From Paracoccus spongiarum (GTDB lineage Bacteria; Pseudomonadota; Alphaproteobacteria; Rhodobacterales; Rhodobacteraceae), in NCBI RefSeq assembly GCF_030732095.1, contig NZ_JAVAMQ010000002.1:291432-355431 (forward strand): a stretch of DNA of 64,000 nt, read 5' to 3'. The position numbers were made by a program, and so were the translations under genes. Shown here in pieces: positions 25,753 to 34,477 of the stretch (position 1 is its first letter; every line of letters starts with the position of its first letter). Below the pieces are notes generated by a model. The model was not told the origin of the DNA. It searched no databases and worked only from the letters and a program-made list of their open reading frames with translations.

Positions 25753-27054
25753 TCAGGCGACGACGCCCAGCCCCTCGGGGCGCGGGCCGCCCGTCGCCCA
25801 GTCCAGCAGTTGCACGGTGTGGACAACCGGCAGGCCGGTCGCGCCGCCGATCTGCATCATGCAGCCGATATTGCCGGCCGCGATGATCTGCGGTGCGGTT
25901 GCCTCGAGGCTGGCGACCTTGCGCCGCCGCAGTTCGGATGACAACCCGGGCTGCAGCAGGTTGTAGGTGCCGGCCGAGCCGCAGCACAGATGCGGGTCCG
26001 CCGGTTCGACCACATCAAAGCCCGCCCGCGTCAGCAGCGCGCGCGGCGCCGACTTGATCTGCTGGCCATGCTGCAACGAGCAGGCCGAATGATAGGCCAC
26101 CCGCGCGCCGCGTCCCTCGTCGCGCGCACGGTCCGGCAGGCCAAGATCGGCAAGGAACTCGCTGACATCCCGCGCCAGGGCGGCGACCCGCGCGGCCTCG
26201 GCGGCGATGTCGTCGCCGGCGAAGAGATGCCCGTAATCCTTGATCGTCGTGCCGCAGCCCGAGGTGTTCACGACGATCGCGTCCAGCGGGCCCGTGCCCT
26301 CGGCCGCCAGCAGCCGGGCGATGCTGTCGCGGGCGCGGGCCTTGGCGTCCTGCTGCTGGCCCATGTGCAGCGTCAGCGCACCGCAGCAACCGAACCGTTC
26401 GGGGATCACCACCTCGCAGCCGGCGCGGCGCAGCAACCGGATGGTGGCGTCGTTTATGTCGGTGTTCAGCGCCCTCTGCGCGCAGCCGATCATCAGCGCG
26501 ACCCGCGCGCGGCGTTCCCCGATGGGCGCAAAGGTCTGGCCGTCATCGTTGCGGCTGACCGGGGGGATGCGCGCCGGCGCCATGTCCAGCATCGCCCGCA
26601 GCCGGGGGTCCGGCATAAGCCGCGCGAAGGGCCGCGCCAGCCGGGCGCCGAACATCGCCAGCCGGAACCGGCCGGGATGGGGGATCACGCTTTTCAGCAG
26701 CCAGCGCAGCGCCCGGTCGCGCCAGGGGCGACGATAGGTCGCCTCGATATGGGCGCGGGCGTGATCGACCAGATGCATGTAGTGGACGCCCGAGGGGCAG
26801 GTGGTCATGCAGCTGAGGCAGGACAGGCAGCGGTCGACATGCTTGACGGTCTTGGCGTCGGCGGGTCGGCCCGCCTCGAGCATGTCCTTGATGAGGTAGA
26901 TGCGGCCGCGCGGGCTGTCCAGCTCGTCGCCCAGCACCTGATAGGTCGGGCAGGTCGCGGTGCAGAAGCCGCAATGCACGCAGGTCCGCAGGATCTGGTT
27001 CGACCGCGCCACCGCAGGGTCCCGCAGCTGATCGGCGGTGAAATTGGTCTGCAT
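25753..27054 (-). CDS. glcF: Glycolate oxidase iron-sulfur subunit
   Basis: 433 residues. Two [4Fe-4S] motifs are seen near the N-terminus (CVHCGFCTATCP and CLSCLSCMTTCP), followed by two cysteine-rich CCG domains (GCCGALTLHMG and LCCGSAGTYN). GlcF carries electrons from the GlcD/GlcE flavoproteins towards the respiratory chain at the membrane. Its start overlaps the glcE stop (ATGA) and it is the last of glcD-glcE-glcF on this strand. The operon lets cells use glycolate by oxidising it to glyoxylate. Confidence 0.94.
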   Translation of the reverse strand: MQTNFTADQLRDPAVARSNQILRTCVHCGFCTATCPTYQVLGDELDSPRGRIYLIKDMLEAGRPADAKTVKHVDRCLSCLSCMTTCPSGVHYMHLVDHARAHIEATYRRPWRDRALRWLLKSVIPHPGRFRLAMFGARLARPFARLMPDPRLRAMLDMAPARIPPVSRNDDGQTFAPIGERRARVALMIGCAQRALNTDINDATIRLLRRAGCEVVIPERFGCCGALTLHMGQQQDAKARARDSIARLLAAEGTGPLDAIVVNTSGCGTTIKDYGHLFAGDDIAAEAARVAALARDVSEFLADLGLPDRARDEGRGARVAYHSACSLQHGQQIKSAPRALLTRAGFDVVEPADPHLCCGSAGTYNLLQPGLSSELRRRKVASLEATAPQIIAAGNIGCMMQIGGATGLPVVHTVQLLDWATGGPRPEGLGVVA

Positions 27055-28088
27055 CAGTCGACCCCCGTGAAGATGCCGCGCGGATCGAAACGCTGGCGCA
27101 GCCCGGATTCAAGCCGGCGGGCAACCGGGTCGGGCGCCGGCAGCACCATCGTCGCGGCGCCCGCGATCCGGCGGGCATGGCCCGAAAAGCGCGGCAGCAC
27201 CGGCAATTCGTCGCGGGGCAGGCGCAGATGGATCAGCGCGCCGCCCCAATCCATCATCAGGGGCGCGGGCAGGCCGGAAAGGATGCCGGCGGCCTCGCCC
27301 GGCCGGCAGACGATCCGCCACAGATCGCCCTCGCCGGGCGCCGGGCGAAGCCGCGTCCAGACCTCATCGGCCGCCTCGACGATCTCGCCGAACTCCGCAA
27401 GACGCCTGCGCAGTGCGGCGGCGCGGATCCCGACCGAGCCTTCCAGCCCCTCGAGGCGGATCAGCGCGCCCTGCCCGGGCAGCCACGCGGCGCCGCTGAC
27501 GTCAAAGGGGCGGGTCAGCGCGGCGGTCAGCGCGGCCACCGCGCCGGGCGCGTCCAGCGCGGTAAGGGCAAGCGTCTGGCGCACGGGCGGCACCGGAAAG
27601 GTGCGCAGCGACAGCTGTGTCAGCACGCCCAGACGTCCCCGGCTGCCGGCCATCAGCTTGACCAGGTCATAGCCGGTGACGTTCTTCATCACCCGGCCGC
27701 CATTCTTCACGATCTCGCCATGCCCGTCGACAAGACGCACCCCGATCAGCGAATCGCGGGCCGCCCCAGCCTGCACCCGCCGCGGTCCGGATGCGTTCGC
27801 GCCGACCACCCCGCCGATGGTGGCCCCCGGCGCGTCCGGCGGCTCGAAGCCCAGCATCTGCCCCTCGGCGGCAAGCAGGGCGCGCAGCTCGTGCAGCGGC
27901 GTGCCGGCCTGCACCACCAGCGTCAGCGCCTCGGGCTCGTAGAGGCTGACCCCGGCAAGCCCGGTCGTGTCCAGCCGCTGTCCCAGCCCCTCGCCCGGCC
28001 AAAGCCCCGTGCCGCCCCCGATGATGGCCAGCTGCTCGCGCGCATCGCGGATCATCGCGGCCAGCGCCGCCTCGCTGTCAGGCCGCAT
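27054..28088 (-). CDS. glcE: Glycolate oxidase FAD-binding subunit
   Basis: 344 residues, a shorter FAD-linked oxidase. The FAD-binding PP-loop region includes IIGGGTGLWPGE, FEPPDAPGATIGGVVGANASGPRRVQAGAARD and KNVTGYDLVKLMAGSRGRLGVLTQL. It forms part of the membrane-associated GlcDEF complex. It overlaps glcD by 11 bases and glcF by one ATGA unit, so the three are translationally coupled. Confidence 0.93.
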   Translation of the reverse strand: MRPDSEAALAAMIRDAREQLAIIGGGTGLWPGEGLGQRLDTTGLAGVSLYEPEALTLVVQAGTPLHELRALLAAEGQMLGFEPPDAPGATIGGVVGANASGPRRVQAGAARDSLIGVRLVDGHGEIVKNGGRVMKNVTGYDLVKLMAGSRGRLGVLTQLSLRTFPVPPVRQTLALTALDAPGAVAALTAALTRPFDVSGAAWLPGQGALIRLEGLEGSVGIRAAALRRRLAEFGEIVEAADEVWTRLRPAPGEGDLWRIVCRPGEAAGILSGLPAPLMMDWGGALIHLRLPRDELPVLPRFSGHARRIAGAATMVLPAPDPVARRLESGLRQRFDPRGIFTGVD

Positions 28089-29538
28089 GGGACGCGGGGT
28101 CCGGACGTGCCTCGCGACGGCTGGCCGACACCGACAGCGGAAAGACCTTGGCCGCGTTCAGCAGCCAGCGCGGGTCGAACACGTCCTTCACGCGCATCTG
28201 CGCCTCGAGATCGGCGGGCGCATACTGGTCGCTCATCAGGTCGCGCTTCTCGATGCCGACGCCATGCTCGCCGGTCAGGCAGCCGCCGACCTCGACACAG
28301 AGGCGCAGGATGTCCGCCCCCAGGGCCTCGGCCCGGTCCAGATCGCCCTCGGCATTGGCGTCGTAGATGATCAGCGGATGCATGTTGCCGTCGCCCGCAT
28401 GGAACACGTTGGCCACAGCAAGGCCGTATTCGCGCGACAGCTCCCCGATCCGGCGCAGCACCGCCGGCAGGGCCGAGACCGGGATGGTGCCGTCGAGGCA
28501 GATGTAGTCGCCCATCTGCCCCATCGCGCCGAAGGCCGATTTGCGGCCCAGCCAGATGCGCCGTGATTCGTCCTCGCTGCGGCTTTCGCGGAATTCGACC
28601 GGCGCGAAGGACAGCGCGATCTCGCGGATGAGGGCCAGTTGCTCGTCGATCTCGGGGTCGGTGCCCTCGACCTCGACGATCAGCAGCGCCTCGCAATCGG
28701 GATAGCCGGGATGGGCATGGGCCTCGGTCGCGCGGATGCAGGGCCGGTCCATGAACTCGATGGCGACGGGCAGGACTCCGGCGCGGATGATCGCCGCCAC
28801 GCAGGCGCCCGCCGTCTCGCTGCTGTCAAAGCCGATCAGCACCGGCCGCGCACCCGAGGGTTTCGGCAGGATGCGCAGCGTGGCCTCGGTGACGATGCCA
28901 AGCTGTCCTTCCGATCCGCAGACGACGCCCAGCAGGTCAAGGCCCGGTGCCTCGCCCATCGGGCCGCCCAGCTCGACGATGCTGCCGTCCATCAGCACCA
29001 TCGTCACGCCCAGAAGGTTGTTGGTGGTGACACCGTATTTCAGGCAATGCGCACCGCCCGAGTTCATGCCGATATTGCCGCCGATGGCGCAGGCCAGCTG
29101 GCTTGAGGGATCGGGCGCGTAGAAGAACCCCTGCCCGTCCACCGCAGCCGACACCGACAGGTTGGTGCGCCCCGCCTGCACCCGGATCAGCCGGTCGCCC
29201 GGCGCGATTTCCAGCACCGCGTTCATCCGCGCAAGCCCGATCACCACCGCATCGGCCGTCGGCATCGAGCCGCCCGCCAGGCTGGTGCCGGCCCCGCGCG
29301 GCACCACCGGAACGCCGAGCCGGTGACAGACCGCCATCAGCCGCGCGACCTCGTCGGTCGAGCCTGGCAGCACCACCGCCAGCGGCGGACAGCGATAGGC
29401 CGACAGCGCGTCGCATTCATAGGCGCGGGTCTCGGCCGCGTCGTCGATCACCATGCCCGCGCCGGCCTGCCGCAGCGCCGCGACGATGGCCTCGCGGCGG
29501 TCCAGGACCGATGCGTCGGGTTGCGGCATCTGCATCAT
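28078..29538 (-). CDS. glcD: Glycolate oxidase FAD-linked catalytic subunit
   Basis: 486 residues. FAD-binding type-4 domain (VVPRGAGTSLAGGSMP; DPSSQLACAIGGNIGMNSGGAHCLKYG...; GVVCGSEGQLGIVTEATLRI) and a C-terminal FAD-linked oxidase domain with NVFHAGDGNMHPL and LTGEHGVGIEKRDLM, which supply active-site His residues. It oxidises glycolate (or D-lactate-like acids) to the 2-oxoacid. Start 29538 is set by GGGAGGG about nine bases upstream; the longer frame adds about 50 residues unlike the family. Confidence 0.94.
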   Translation of the reverse strand: MMQMPQPDASVLDRREAIVAALRQAGAGMVIDDAAETRAYECDALSAYRCPPLAVVLPGSTDEVARLMAVCHRLGVPVVPRGAGTSLAGGSMPTADAVVIGLARMNAVLEIAPGDRLIRVQAGRTNLSVSAAVDGQGFFYAPDPSSQLACAIGGNIGMNSGGAHCLKYGVTTNNLLGVTMVLMDGSIVELGGPMGEAPGLDLLGVVCGSEGQLGIVTEATLRILPKPSGARPVLIGFDSSETAGACVAAIIRAGVLPVAIEFMDRPCIRATEAHAHPGYPDCEALLIVEVEGTDPEIDEQLALIREIALSFAPVEFRESRSEDESRRIWLGRKSAFGAMGQMGDYICLDGTIPVSALPAVLRRIGELSREYGLAVANVFHAGDGNMHPLIIYDANAEGDLDRAEALGADILRLCVEVGGCLTGEHGVGIEKRDLMSDQYAPADLEAQMRVKDVFDPRWLLNAAKVFPLSVSASRREARPDPASHAA

Positions 29539-29764
29539 GGCGACGGCCCTCCCCGGCCGATTGCGCTGCGGCGTGCAGCCCGGGCGCCATGCCCTCACCG
29601 GCAGGCGCAGGCAAGGCACCGGCATGCCATCGGCGCCGTGGCGATACTCCGGGCGAGCCACCATCTTCCGCGAGGCCGACTGCTGCGTCAAGGGCGCGCC
29701 GCGCGTCGCGGGCCGGCCCGCATCGGGGCTTTCGCGCGACGCCCGCGCAGCCTAAAGCTGTGGG

Positions 29765-30529
29765 ATGAGGATCGACACGCTTCTGATGGGCGGCCTGCTG
29801 AGCGCGGCGGATCTGGCGGCGGTGCTGCTGCTGTTCGTCGCCTGGCTTGGCATCGGCTGGCTGACCGAGCGGCCGCCGGCAGGGCGACCCTCTGTCTCGG
29901 TGCTGATGACGCGGTTCCGGCGCGAATGGATGCTGCATTTCCTGACCCGAGAGCCGCGCATCTTCGACGGCAACATCCTGGCCAGCCTGCGCGAGGGCAC
30001 CGCCTTCTTCGCCTCGGCCTGCATGATCGCGACCGGCGGCATCCTTGCGCTGATCGGCAATACCGAACAACTGCGCGGGCTGGCGCGCGAATTCGACCTG
30101 GAACGCGGCACCGCGCTGCTGTGGGAGCTCAAGCTGCTGGTGACGATGTTCTTCGTCGTCAACGCCTTCCTCAAATTCGTCTGGTCGCACCGTCTGTTCG
30201 GCTATTGCGCGGTGATGATGGCCGCCGTGCCCAACGATCCGGCCGACCCCTCGGCGCGCGACCGGGCCATGCAGGCGGCGGATCTGAACATCACCGCCGC
30301 GCGCAGCTTCAACGCCGGGCTGCGCAGCGTCTACTTCGCGATCGGCTCCCTTGGCTGGCTGGCCGGGCCCTGGGCGCTGATACTGGGCACCGCGGTGGTG
30401 CTGTTCGTCACCTGGCGGCGCGAATTCGCCTCGACCTCGCGGCGGGTCATCCTGCGCAGTCTGCCAGCGGCCGCGCTGCCCGCTCATGCAGCACCGCCGC
30501 CGTCAGCACCAGCGCGCCCACGGCCGTAA
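29765..30529 (+). CDS. DUF599 family inner-membrane protein
   Basis: 254 residues with four hydrophobic segments (about 13-33, 76-98, 118-140, 197-222). RREWMLHFLTREPRIFDGNILASLREGTAFFASACM and FLKFVWSHRLFGYCAVMMAAVPND match the DUF599 family, whose function is unknown. The C-terminal tail is Ala/Pro rich and its last 83 bases overlap the 3' end of the convergent MFS gene. No operon partner on this strand. Confidence 0.85.
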   Translation: MRIDTLLMGGLLSAADLAAVLLLFVAWLGIGWLTERPPAGRPSVSVLMTRFRREWMLHFLTREPRIFDGNILASLREGTAFFASACMIATGGILALIGNTEQLRGLAREFDLERGTALLWELKLLVTMFFVVNAFLKFVWSHRLFGYCAVMMAAVPNDPADPSARDRAMQAADLNITAARSFNAGLRSVYFAIGSLGWLAGPWALILGTAVVLFVTWRREFASTSRRVILRSLPAAALPAHAAPPPSAPARPRP

Positions 30530-31634
30530 GCGCGATCCCGACCAGCCCCGGCGAGCGCCAGCCCCATCCCGCGGCCAGCGCCAGCCCCGCCAGGAACGGA
30601 CCCAGCGCGTTCGCCGCGTTGAAGGCGGCGTGGTTCATCGCGGCGGCCATGTTCTGCGCGCGGCCCGCCACGTCCATCAGCCGGGTCTGAAGCGGGATCA
30701 CCAGCCCCGCGCCGGCGGCCAGCAGGAACGAGGACAGCACCATCAGCGGCCAGTTGCCAACCGCCAGCGAGGCAAAGCCCTGCGTCAGCGCCATGGCCGC
30801 AAGGCTGACATAGGCGGCACGGATCTGGCCCAGACGCTCTGTCACGCGGCCCGCGACCCAGGTGCCAAGCGTGCCGCCCACGCCGAACATCGCCAGCGCC
30901 AGCGGGATCGCCCAGCCCGGCGCATCGGTCGTGGCCAGCATCGCGGCGGTGAGGAAGGCATAGACGGCGAACAGCCCGCCGAAGCCGATAGCGCCCACGG
31001 CCAGCACCCACAGCACGCGCGGATTGCGCAGCGCCTGCAATTCGTCCAGCGGGCGGGCATGGGGATTTCCACCGACGCGCGGGGCCAGCCGCAGGATCGC
31101 CCAGGCCGACAGCAGCGCCAGAACGCCGGGCAGCGCAAAGCCCCAGCGCCAGCCGATGCCCTGCCCCAGCGCCCCGGCCAGCGGCACGCCGATGATGTTG
31201 GCCACCGTCAACCCGATGATGACCTGCGCGGCACCGCGGGCACGCTGCGCCGCGGGCAGGGCATCGGCCGCATACAGCATCGCCACGCCCAGGAAGCCGC
31301 CATGCGGCAGGCCGGCCATGAAGCGCATTCCGGTCAGCGCGGCCAGTCCCGGCATCACCGATGCCAGCAGGTTCACCACCCCGTAGAAGGCCATCAGCGC
31401 CGCCAGATAACGCCGGCGCGGCAGCCGCGCCCCCATCAGCGAGGTCAGCGGCGCGCCGACCACCACGCCCAGCGCATAGGCGCTGATGACATGGCCGGCC
31501 TGCGGATCACTGATCCCCAGATCGGCGGCGAAATAGGGCAGCAGCCCCATCGCCGCGAATTCCGAGGTGCCGATGGCAAAGGCCCCCAGCGCAAGCGCCA
31601 GGATGGCGTGACGAAAATCACGGGAATCGGTCAT
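30447..31634 (-). CDS. MFS transporter, DHA1 (AraJ/drug-efflux-like) family
   Basis: 395 residues with 12 hydrophobic segments. The N-terminal FAIGTSEFAAMGLLPYFAADLG, the loop GARLPRRRY and FMAGLPHGGFLGVAMLYAADAL are typical of DHA1 proton antiporters such as sugar-efflux, purine-nucleoside or chloramphenicol exporters. The substrate cannot be predicted. The 3' end overlaps the convergent DUF599 gene by 83 bases. Confidence 0.88.
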   Translation of the reverse strand: MTDSRDFRHAILALALGAFAIGTSEFAAMGLLPYFAADLGISDPQAGHVISAYALGVVVGAPLTSLMGARLPRRRYLAALMAFYGVVNLLASVMPGLAALTGMRFMAGLPHGGFLGVAMLYAADALPAAQRARGAAQVIIGLTVANIIGVPLAGALGQGIGWRWGFALPGVLALLSAWAILRLAPRVGGNPHARPLDELQALRNPRVLWVLAVGAIGFGGLFAVYAFLTAAMLATTDAPGWAIPLALAMFGVGGTLGTWVAGRVTERLGQIRAAYVSLAAMALTQGFASLAVGNWPLMVLSSFLLAAGAGLVIPLQTRLMDVAGRAQNMAAAMNHAAFNAANALGPFLAGLALAAGWGWRSPGLVGIALTAVGALVLTAAVLHERAARPLADCAG

Positions 31635-31738
31635 GGTCGGTCCTGTCGGCTGTTCGCGCCAACATCATGCCGCGGCGCAGCAAATACAAGCGCCGCGGGG
31701 CGCGCGGCAGGGTTGCGCGCACTGCAAGGCGCACGGCG

Positions 31739-32137
31739 CTACAGATGCCCGCGGCGGACCATCACCCAGACGACGACTGCCGCCAGCACCAGCAGGCCAA
31801 AGCTGACCGAGGCCGCAAAGCTGATCGCCCGGCCGCGCCAGCGGCTCAGCTCGCCCAGGGGTCGCAGATGCGCGGTCAGCGCGGCGTGGGCGCGGCCCAG
31901 GCTTGTCAGGTCCAGTTGGCGGGCGATGCGGGGCTGGGCGCTGATCCGGTCGGCCTCGGCCAGCCGCGCGGCCGACTTGCGCAGCTTGCGCGGCAGGGCC
32001 CCGCCGCGACGCGCCATCATCACATGCAGCGGCGGCCGTTCGCCCCGGCGCGCCCCGCCAAAGCGGGCCACCATCAGGCGCGACACCTCGTCGGCCATGT
32101 CGTGGATGTCGTGAAAGCTGTGGACATCGCGGCTCAT
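31739..32137 (-). CDS. Small membrane-anchored protein of unknown function
   Basis: 132 residues if started at ATG 32137 (MSRDVHSFHDIHDMADEVS); the frame allows 19 more residues from 32194, but those would overlap the start of the divergent hydrolase gene. The first 100 residues are basic (RFGGARRGE, RGGALPRKLRKSAARL), and a single hydrophobic helix near the C-terminus (AISFAASVSFGLLVLAAVVVW) suggests a tail-anchored inner-membrane protein. I do not recognise the family. Confidence 0.6.
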   Translation of the reverse strand: MSRDVHSFHDIHDMADEVSRLMVARFGGARRGERPPLHVMMARRGGALPRKLRKSAARLAEADRISAQPRIARQLDLTSLGRAHAALTAHLRPLGELSRWRGRAISFAASVSFGLLVLAAVVVWVMVRRGHL

Positions 32138-32192
32138 GGCGGCAGGATAGACGGGATGGCGGCCAGGCACCAGACGCCGTAGGATCGAGGCC

Positions 32193-32966
32193 ATGAAGCT
32201 GACTCACACCATCACCGGGCAGGACAGCGGCCTGCCCGTCATCATCGCGCACGGACTTTTCGGGCAGGGCCGCAACATGGGCGCGCTGGCCCGGCGGCTT
32301 GGCGCGACGCGGCGCGTCGCCGTGCCGGACATGCGCAACCACGGCGACAGCCCGCAGCATGACGATCACGGCTATGCCGCGCTGGCCGGAGATCTGGCCG
32401 GACTGATCGGGGAGCTGGGCGGCAAGGCGGACCTCGTTGGCCATTCAATGGGCGGCAAGGCGGCGATGGCCTGCGCGCTGACGCGACCCGACCTGATCCG
32501 CAAGCTGGTGATCATGGACATCGCGCCGGTCGCCTACGGCCACAGCCAGACCCACCTGATCGATGCGATGGAGTCGCTGGACCTGGCGCAGATCGCCCGA
32601 CGCAGCGAGGCCGATGCGGCACTGGCCAGGACCGTCGAAAGCCCCGGCCTGCGGGCCTTTCTGCTGCAGTCGCTGGACCTGAAGGCGCAGCCACCGCGAT
32701 GGCGCCTGAACCTGCCGGTCCTGCGCCGCAGCATGGAGACCATCACCGGCTGGCCGGGCGATCTGCCCGGGGGCCGCTTCGAGGGGCCGGTGATGGCGCT
32801 GCTGGGGGCCGAATCGGATTACGTCGATGCGGCGGGCCAGCGGGCCTTGCGCGCGCTGTTTCCGCAGGTGCGGGTGGTGACGCTGAAACAGGCCGGACAC
32901 TGGCTGCACGCCGACGCGCCTGAAGCGGTGGCCGACACGCTGGCCGCGTTCCTGGGCGCCGGCTGA
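32193..32966 (+). CDS. Alpha/beta-hydrolase (YbfF-like esterase)
   Basis: 257 residues with the alpha/beta-hydrolase layout: HGLFGQGRNM near the oxyanion hole, PDMRNHGDSP, nucleophile Ser in LVGHSMGGKAAM, an Asp in GAESDYVD, and His in AGHWLHAD. This matches the YbfF/ABHD11 group of acyl-CoA or ester thioesterases. The physiological substrate is unknown. No signal peptide, so cytoplasmic. Convergent with a small lipoprotein gene. Confidence 0.88.
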   Translation: MKLTHTITGQDSGLPVIIAHGLFGQGRNMGALARRLGATRRVAVPDMRNHGDSPQHDDHGYAALAGDLAGLIGELGGKADLVGHSMGGKAAMACALTRPDLIRKLVIMDIAPVAYGHSQTHLIDAMESLDLAQIARRSEADAALARTVESPGLRAFLLQSLDLKAQPPRWRLNLPVLRRSMETITGWPGDLPGGRFEGPVMALLGAESDYVDAAGQRALRALFPQVRVVTLKQAGHWLHADAPEAVADTLAAFLGAG

Positions 32967-32972
32967 GGCGCC

Positions 32973-33281
32973 TCAGCCGCAATCCAGGTCGAATCGCGCC
33001 ACCCCGCTATCGCCGGGGATTCGGGTGGTCATGCTGCCGGGAATGACCACGCAGCCGGTGGCCTGCGCGGCCGCCATCGCCATCTGCGCGGGCACGTCGA
33101 CACGCTGCGCCCGGCCCAGATAGCCCATCCGCACGACCTCGGCCTCGGTCGCCTTGTGGAACACGACGAAGTCGCGGCCCTCGACGACCACCTCACGGCG
33201 TTCCCCCCCGAACATGTCGGGCGACTGGCTGGCACAAGCGGCTAGCAGCAGGGTAAAGATCAGGCCGGTGAGAACGCGCAT
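32973..33281 (-). CDS. Small lipoprotein of unknown function
   Basis: 102 residues from ATG 33281. A short signal sequence (MRVLTGLIFTLLLAAC) ends in a lipobox, LLAAC, so Cys16 should be lipidated. The remaining part (VVVEGRDFVVFHKATEAEVVRMGYLG...GCVVIPGSM) is small and has a second and a third Cys. Seven upstream codons in frame are unlikely because they disrupt the signal peptide. I do not recognise the family. It lies downstream of zapA in the same orientation. Confidence 0.75.
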   Translation of the reverse strand: MRVLTGLIFTLLLAACASQSPDMFGGERREVVVEGRDFVVFHKATEAEVVRMGYLGRAQRVDVPAQMAMAAAQATGCVVIPGSMTTRIPGDSGVARFDLDCG

Positions 33282-33352
33282 GAGACAGATGTCGCATAGC
33301 ACGGTTAAGAAAGGATTAATGGCGACCGCCCGGGATGCTTCGGCGGCCGGGT

Positions 33353-33715
33353 TCAGCCCTGCCGCTGATCGTCCAGGCGCTCGGCCAGCGCCTCGGCGCG
33401 GGCGGCCAGTTCGGCCATCGCCTCCTTCAGGTCGGCAGGGATCACCGGCACTTCGACGCGCGCCGGGTTCGACTGCAGCCGGTTCAGATGCCGCTCGGCC
33501 TTCTCGGCGCGTTCCTCCATCGTGCAGAACCGATCCGCCAGCATCAGCCCGGCCAGAAGCAACAGCCGCGGCTCGGGCATCCGCCCGGCCTGTTCAAGGA
33601 TCTGCTGCGCCTCGGCATCCAGAAGAGCGGCGGCCCGCTTCAGCAGCTTTTCCTCGCCATCCTGCGCACCAAGGCGGTAATCCTTGTGCCCGATCGTGAA
33701 TTCGACTTCGGCCAT
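33353..33715 (-). CDS. zapA: Cell-division protein ZapA
   Basis: 120 residues. The N-terminal EVEFTIGHKDYRLGAQDGEE matches the ZapA fold, followed by a long alpha-helical coiled coil rich in Glu/Arg/Ala. ZapA binds FtsZ and crosslinks protofilaments at the Z-ring. The start ATG 33715 overlaps the stop of the upstream coiled-coil gene (ATGA), so they are translationally coupled. Confidence 0.88.
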   Translation of the reverse strand: MAEVEFTIGHKDYRLGAQDGEEKLLKRAAALLDAEAQQILEQAGRMPEPRLLLLAGLMLADRFCTMEERAEKAERHLNRLQSNPARVEVPVIPADLKEAMAELAARAEALAERLDDQRQG

Positions 33716-34371
33716 CACCGGTCCCCGTCCTCGCGCATGCCATCGGCATTGCTGCTGTCCTGCGCGGCATAGGGCCGCCGATCCTCGGCCGCATCGCCGC
33801 GGGCCCCGTCGTCGTCGACCGCCTCATCCTCGGGCACACCGGCCGAATCGCCGGCGACCTCGGGCAGCACCGCATCCTCGACATCGCGCGGCTGCGTGGG
33901 CCGGGCGTCATGCGGCGCCAGAAGCCGTTCCAGTTCGAGCATGATATCGCCCATCTGCGCGATCTCGGCGGCGCGGGCGGCGCGCAGCGCCTCGATCTCG
34001 GCCTCCAGCGCCTCGATGCTGGCCTGTTCGGCGCCGCCATCGCCGCGCGCCGCCTCGATCAGCGCGCGGTTCGCGGCGGCAAGGTCGTCATTGGCCGCCG
34101 CCAGCCGCGCCGCCTGTTCGGAAGCGCCGCCCAGACGGTTGCGCGCCTCGGCCAGCGTCGCCTCCAGCGGACCGCCCTGATCGGTGCGCAGCGCCGCCAG
34201 TTCGGCGGCAAGCCGGGTGTTCTGGGCCTGAAGCTCTGCAAGCTGGTCGCGAAGCGCCGCATCGGGTTCGGCGGCGAAGGTGCCGGGACGCCCCGCCCCG
34301 CCCTCGAGCAACTGGTCGATGCGGTCCAGCGCGGCGCTGAGGCGGCGTTCGCTGACGGAGATGTCTGTCAT
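33715..34371 (-). CDS. Coiled-coil protein upstream of zapA
   Basis: 218 residues. Residues about 40-130 are predicted continuous coiled coil (ALRDQLAELQAQNTRLAAELAAL, LEAEIEALRAARAAEIAQM), and the last 75 are acidic and disordered (EDAVLPEVAGDSAGVPEDEAVDDDG). No signal or membrane segment. The tight ATGA overlap with zapA suggests a partner of ZapA, perhaps functionally like ZapB, but there is no sequence basis for calling it that. Confidence 0.75.
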   Translation of the reverse strand: MTDISVSERRLSAALDRIDQLLEGGAGRPGTFAAEPDAALRDQLAELQAQNTRLAAELAALRTDQGGPLEATLAEARNRLGGASEQAARLAAANDDLAAANRALIEAARGDGGAEQASIEALEAEIEALRAARAAEIAQMGDIMLELERLLAPHDARPTQPRDVEDAVLPEVAGDSAGVPEDEAVDDDGARGDAAEDRRPYAAQDSSNADGMREDGDR

Positions 34372-34433
34372 CGCGTCGGTCCTTCGGTGACGTCAGTTCC
34401 GGTTTTGGCACCCGTGAGGCGATATGACAAGAA

Positions 34434-34454
34434 CGGGCGGGAAAATCCCGCCCG
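34434..34454 (-). terminator. Terminator of the BCCT transporter gene
   Basis: Perfect 9-bp stem CGGGCGGGA / TCCCGCCCG with a 3-base loop, 23 bases after the transporter stop on the minus strand. Confidence 0.8.
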
Positions 34455-34477
34455 CCCCTCGTTTACCGGTCCAGGCC

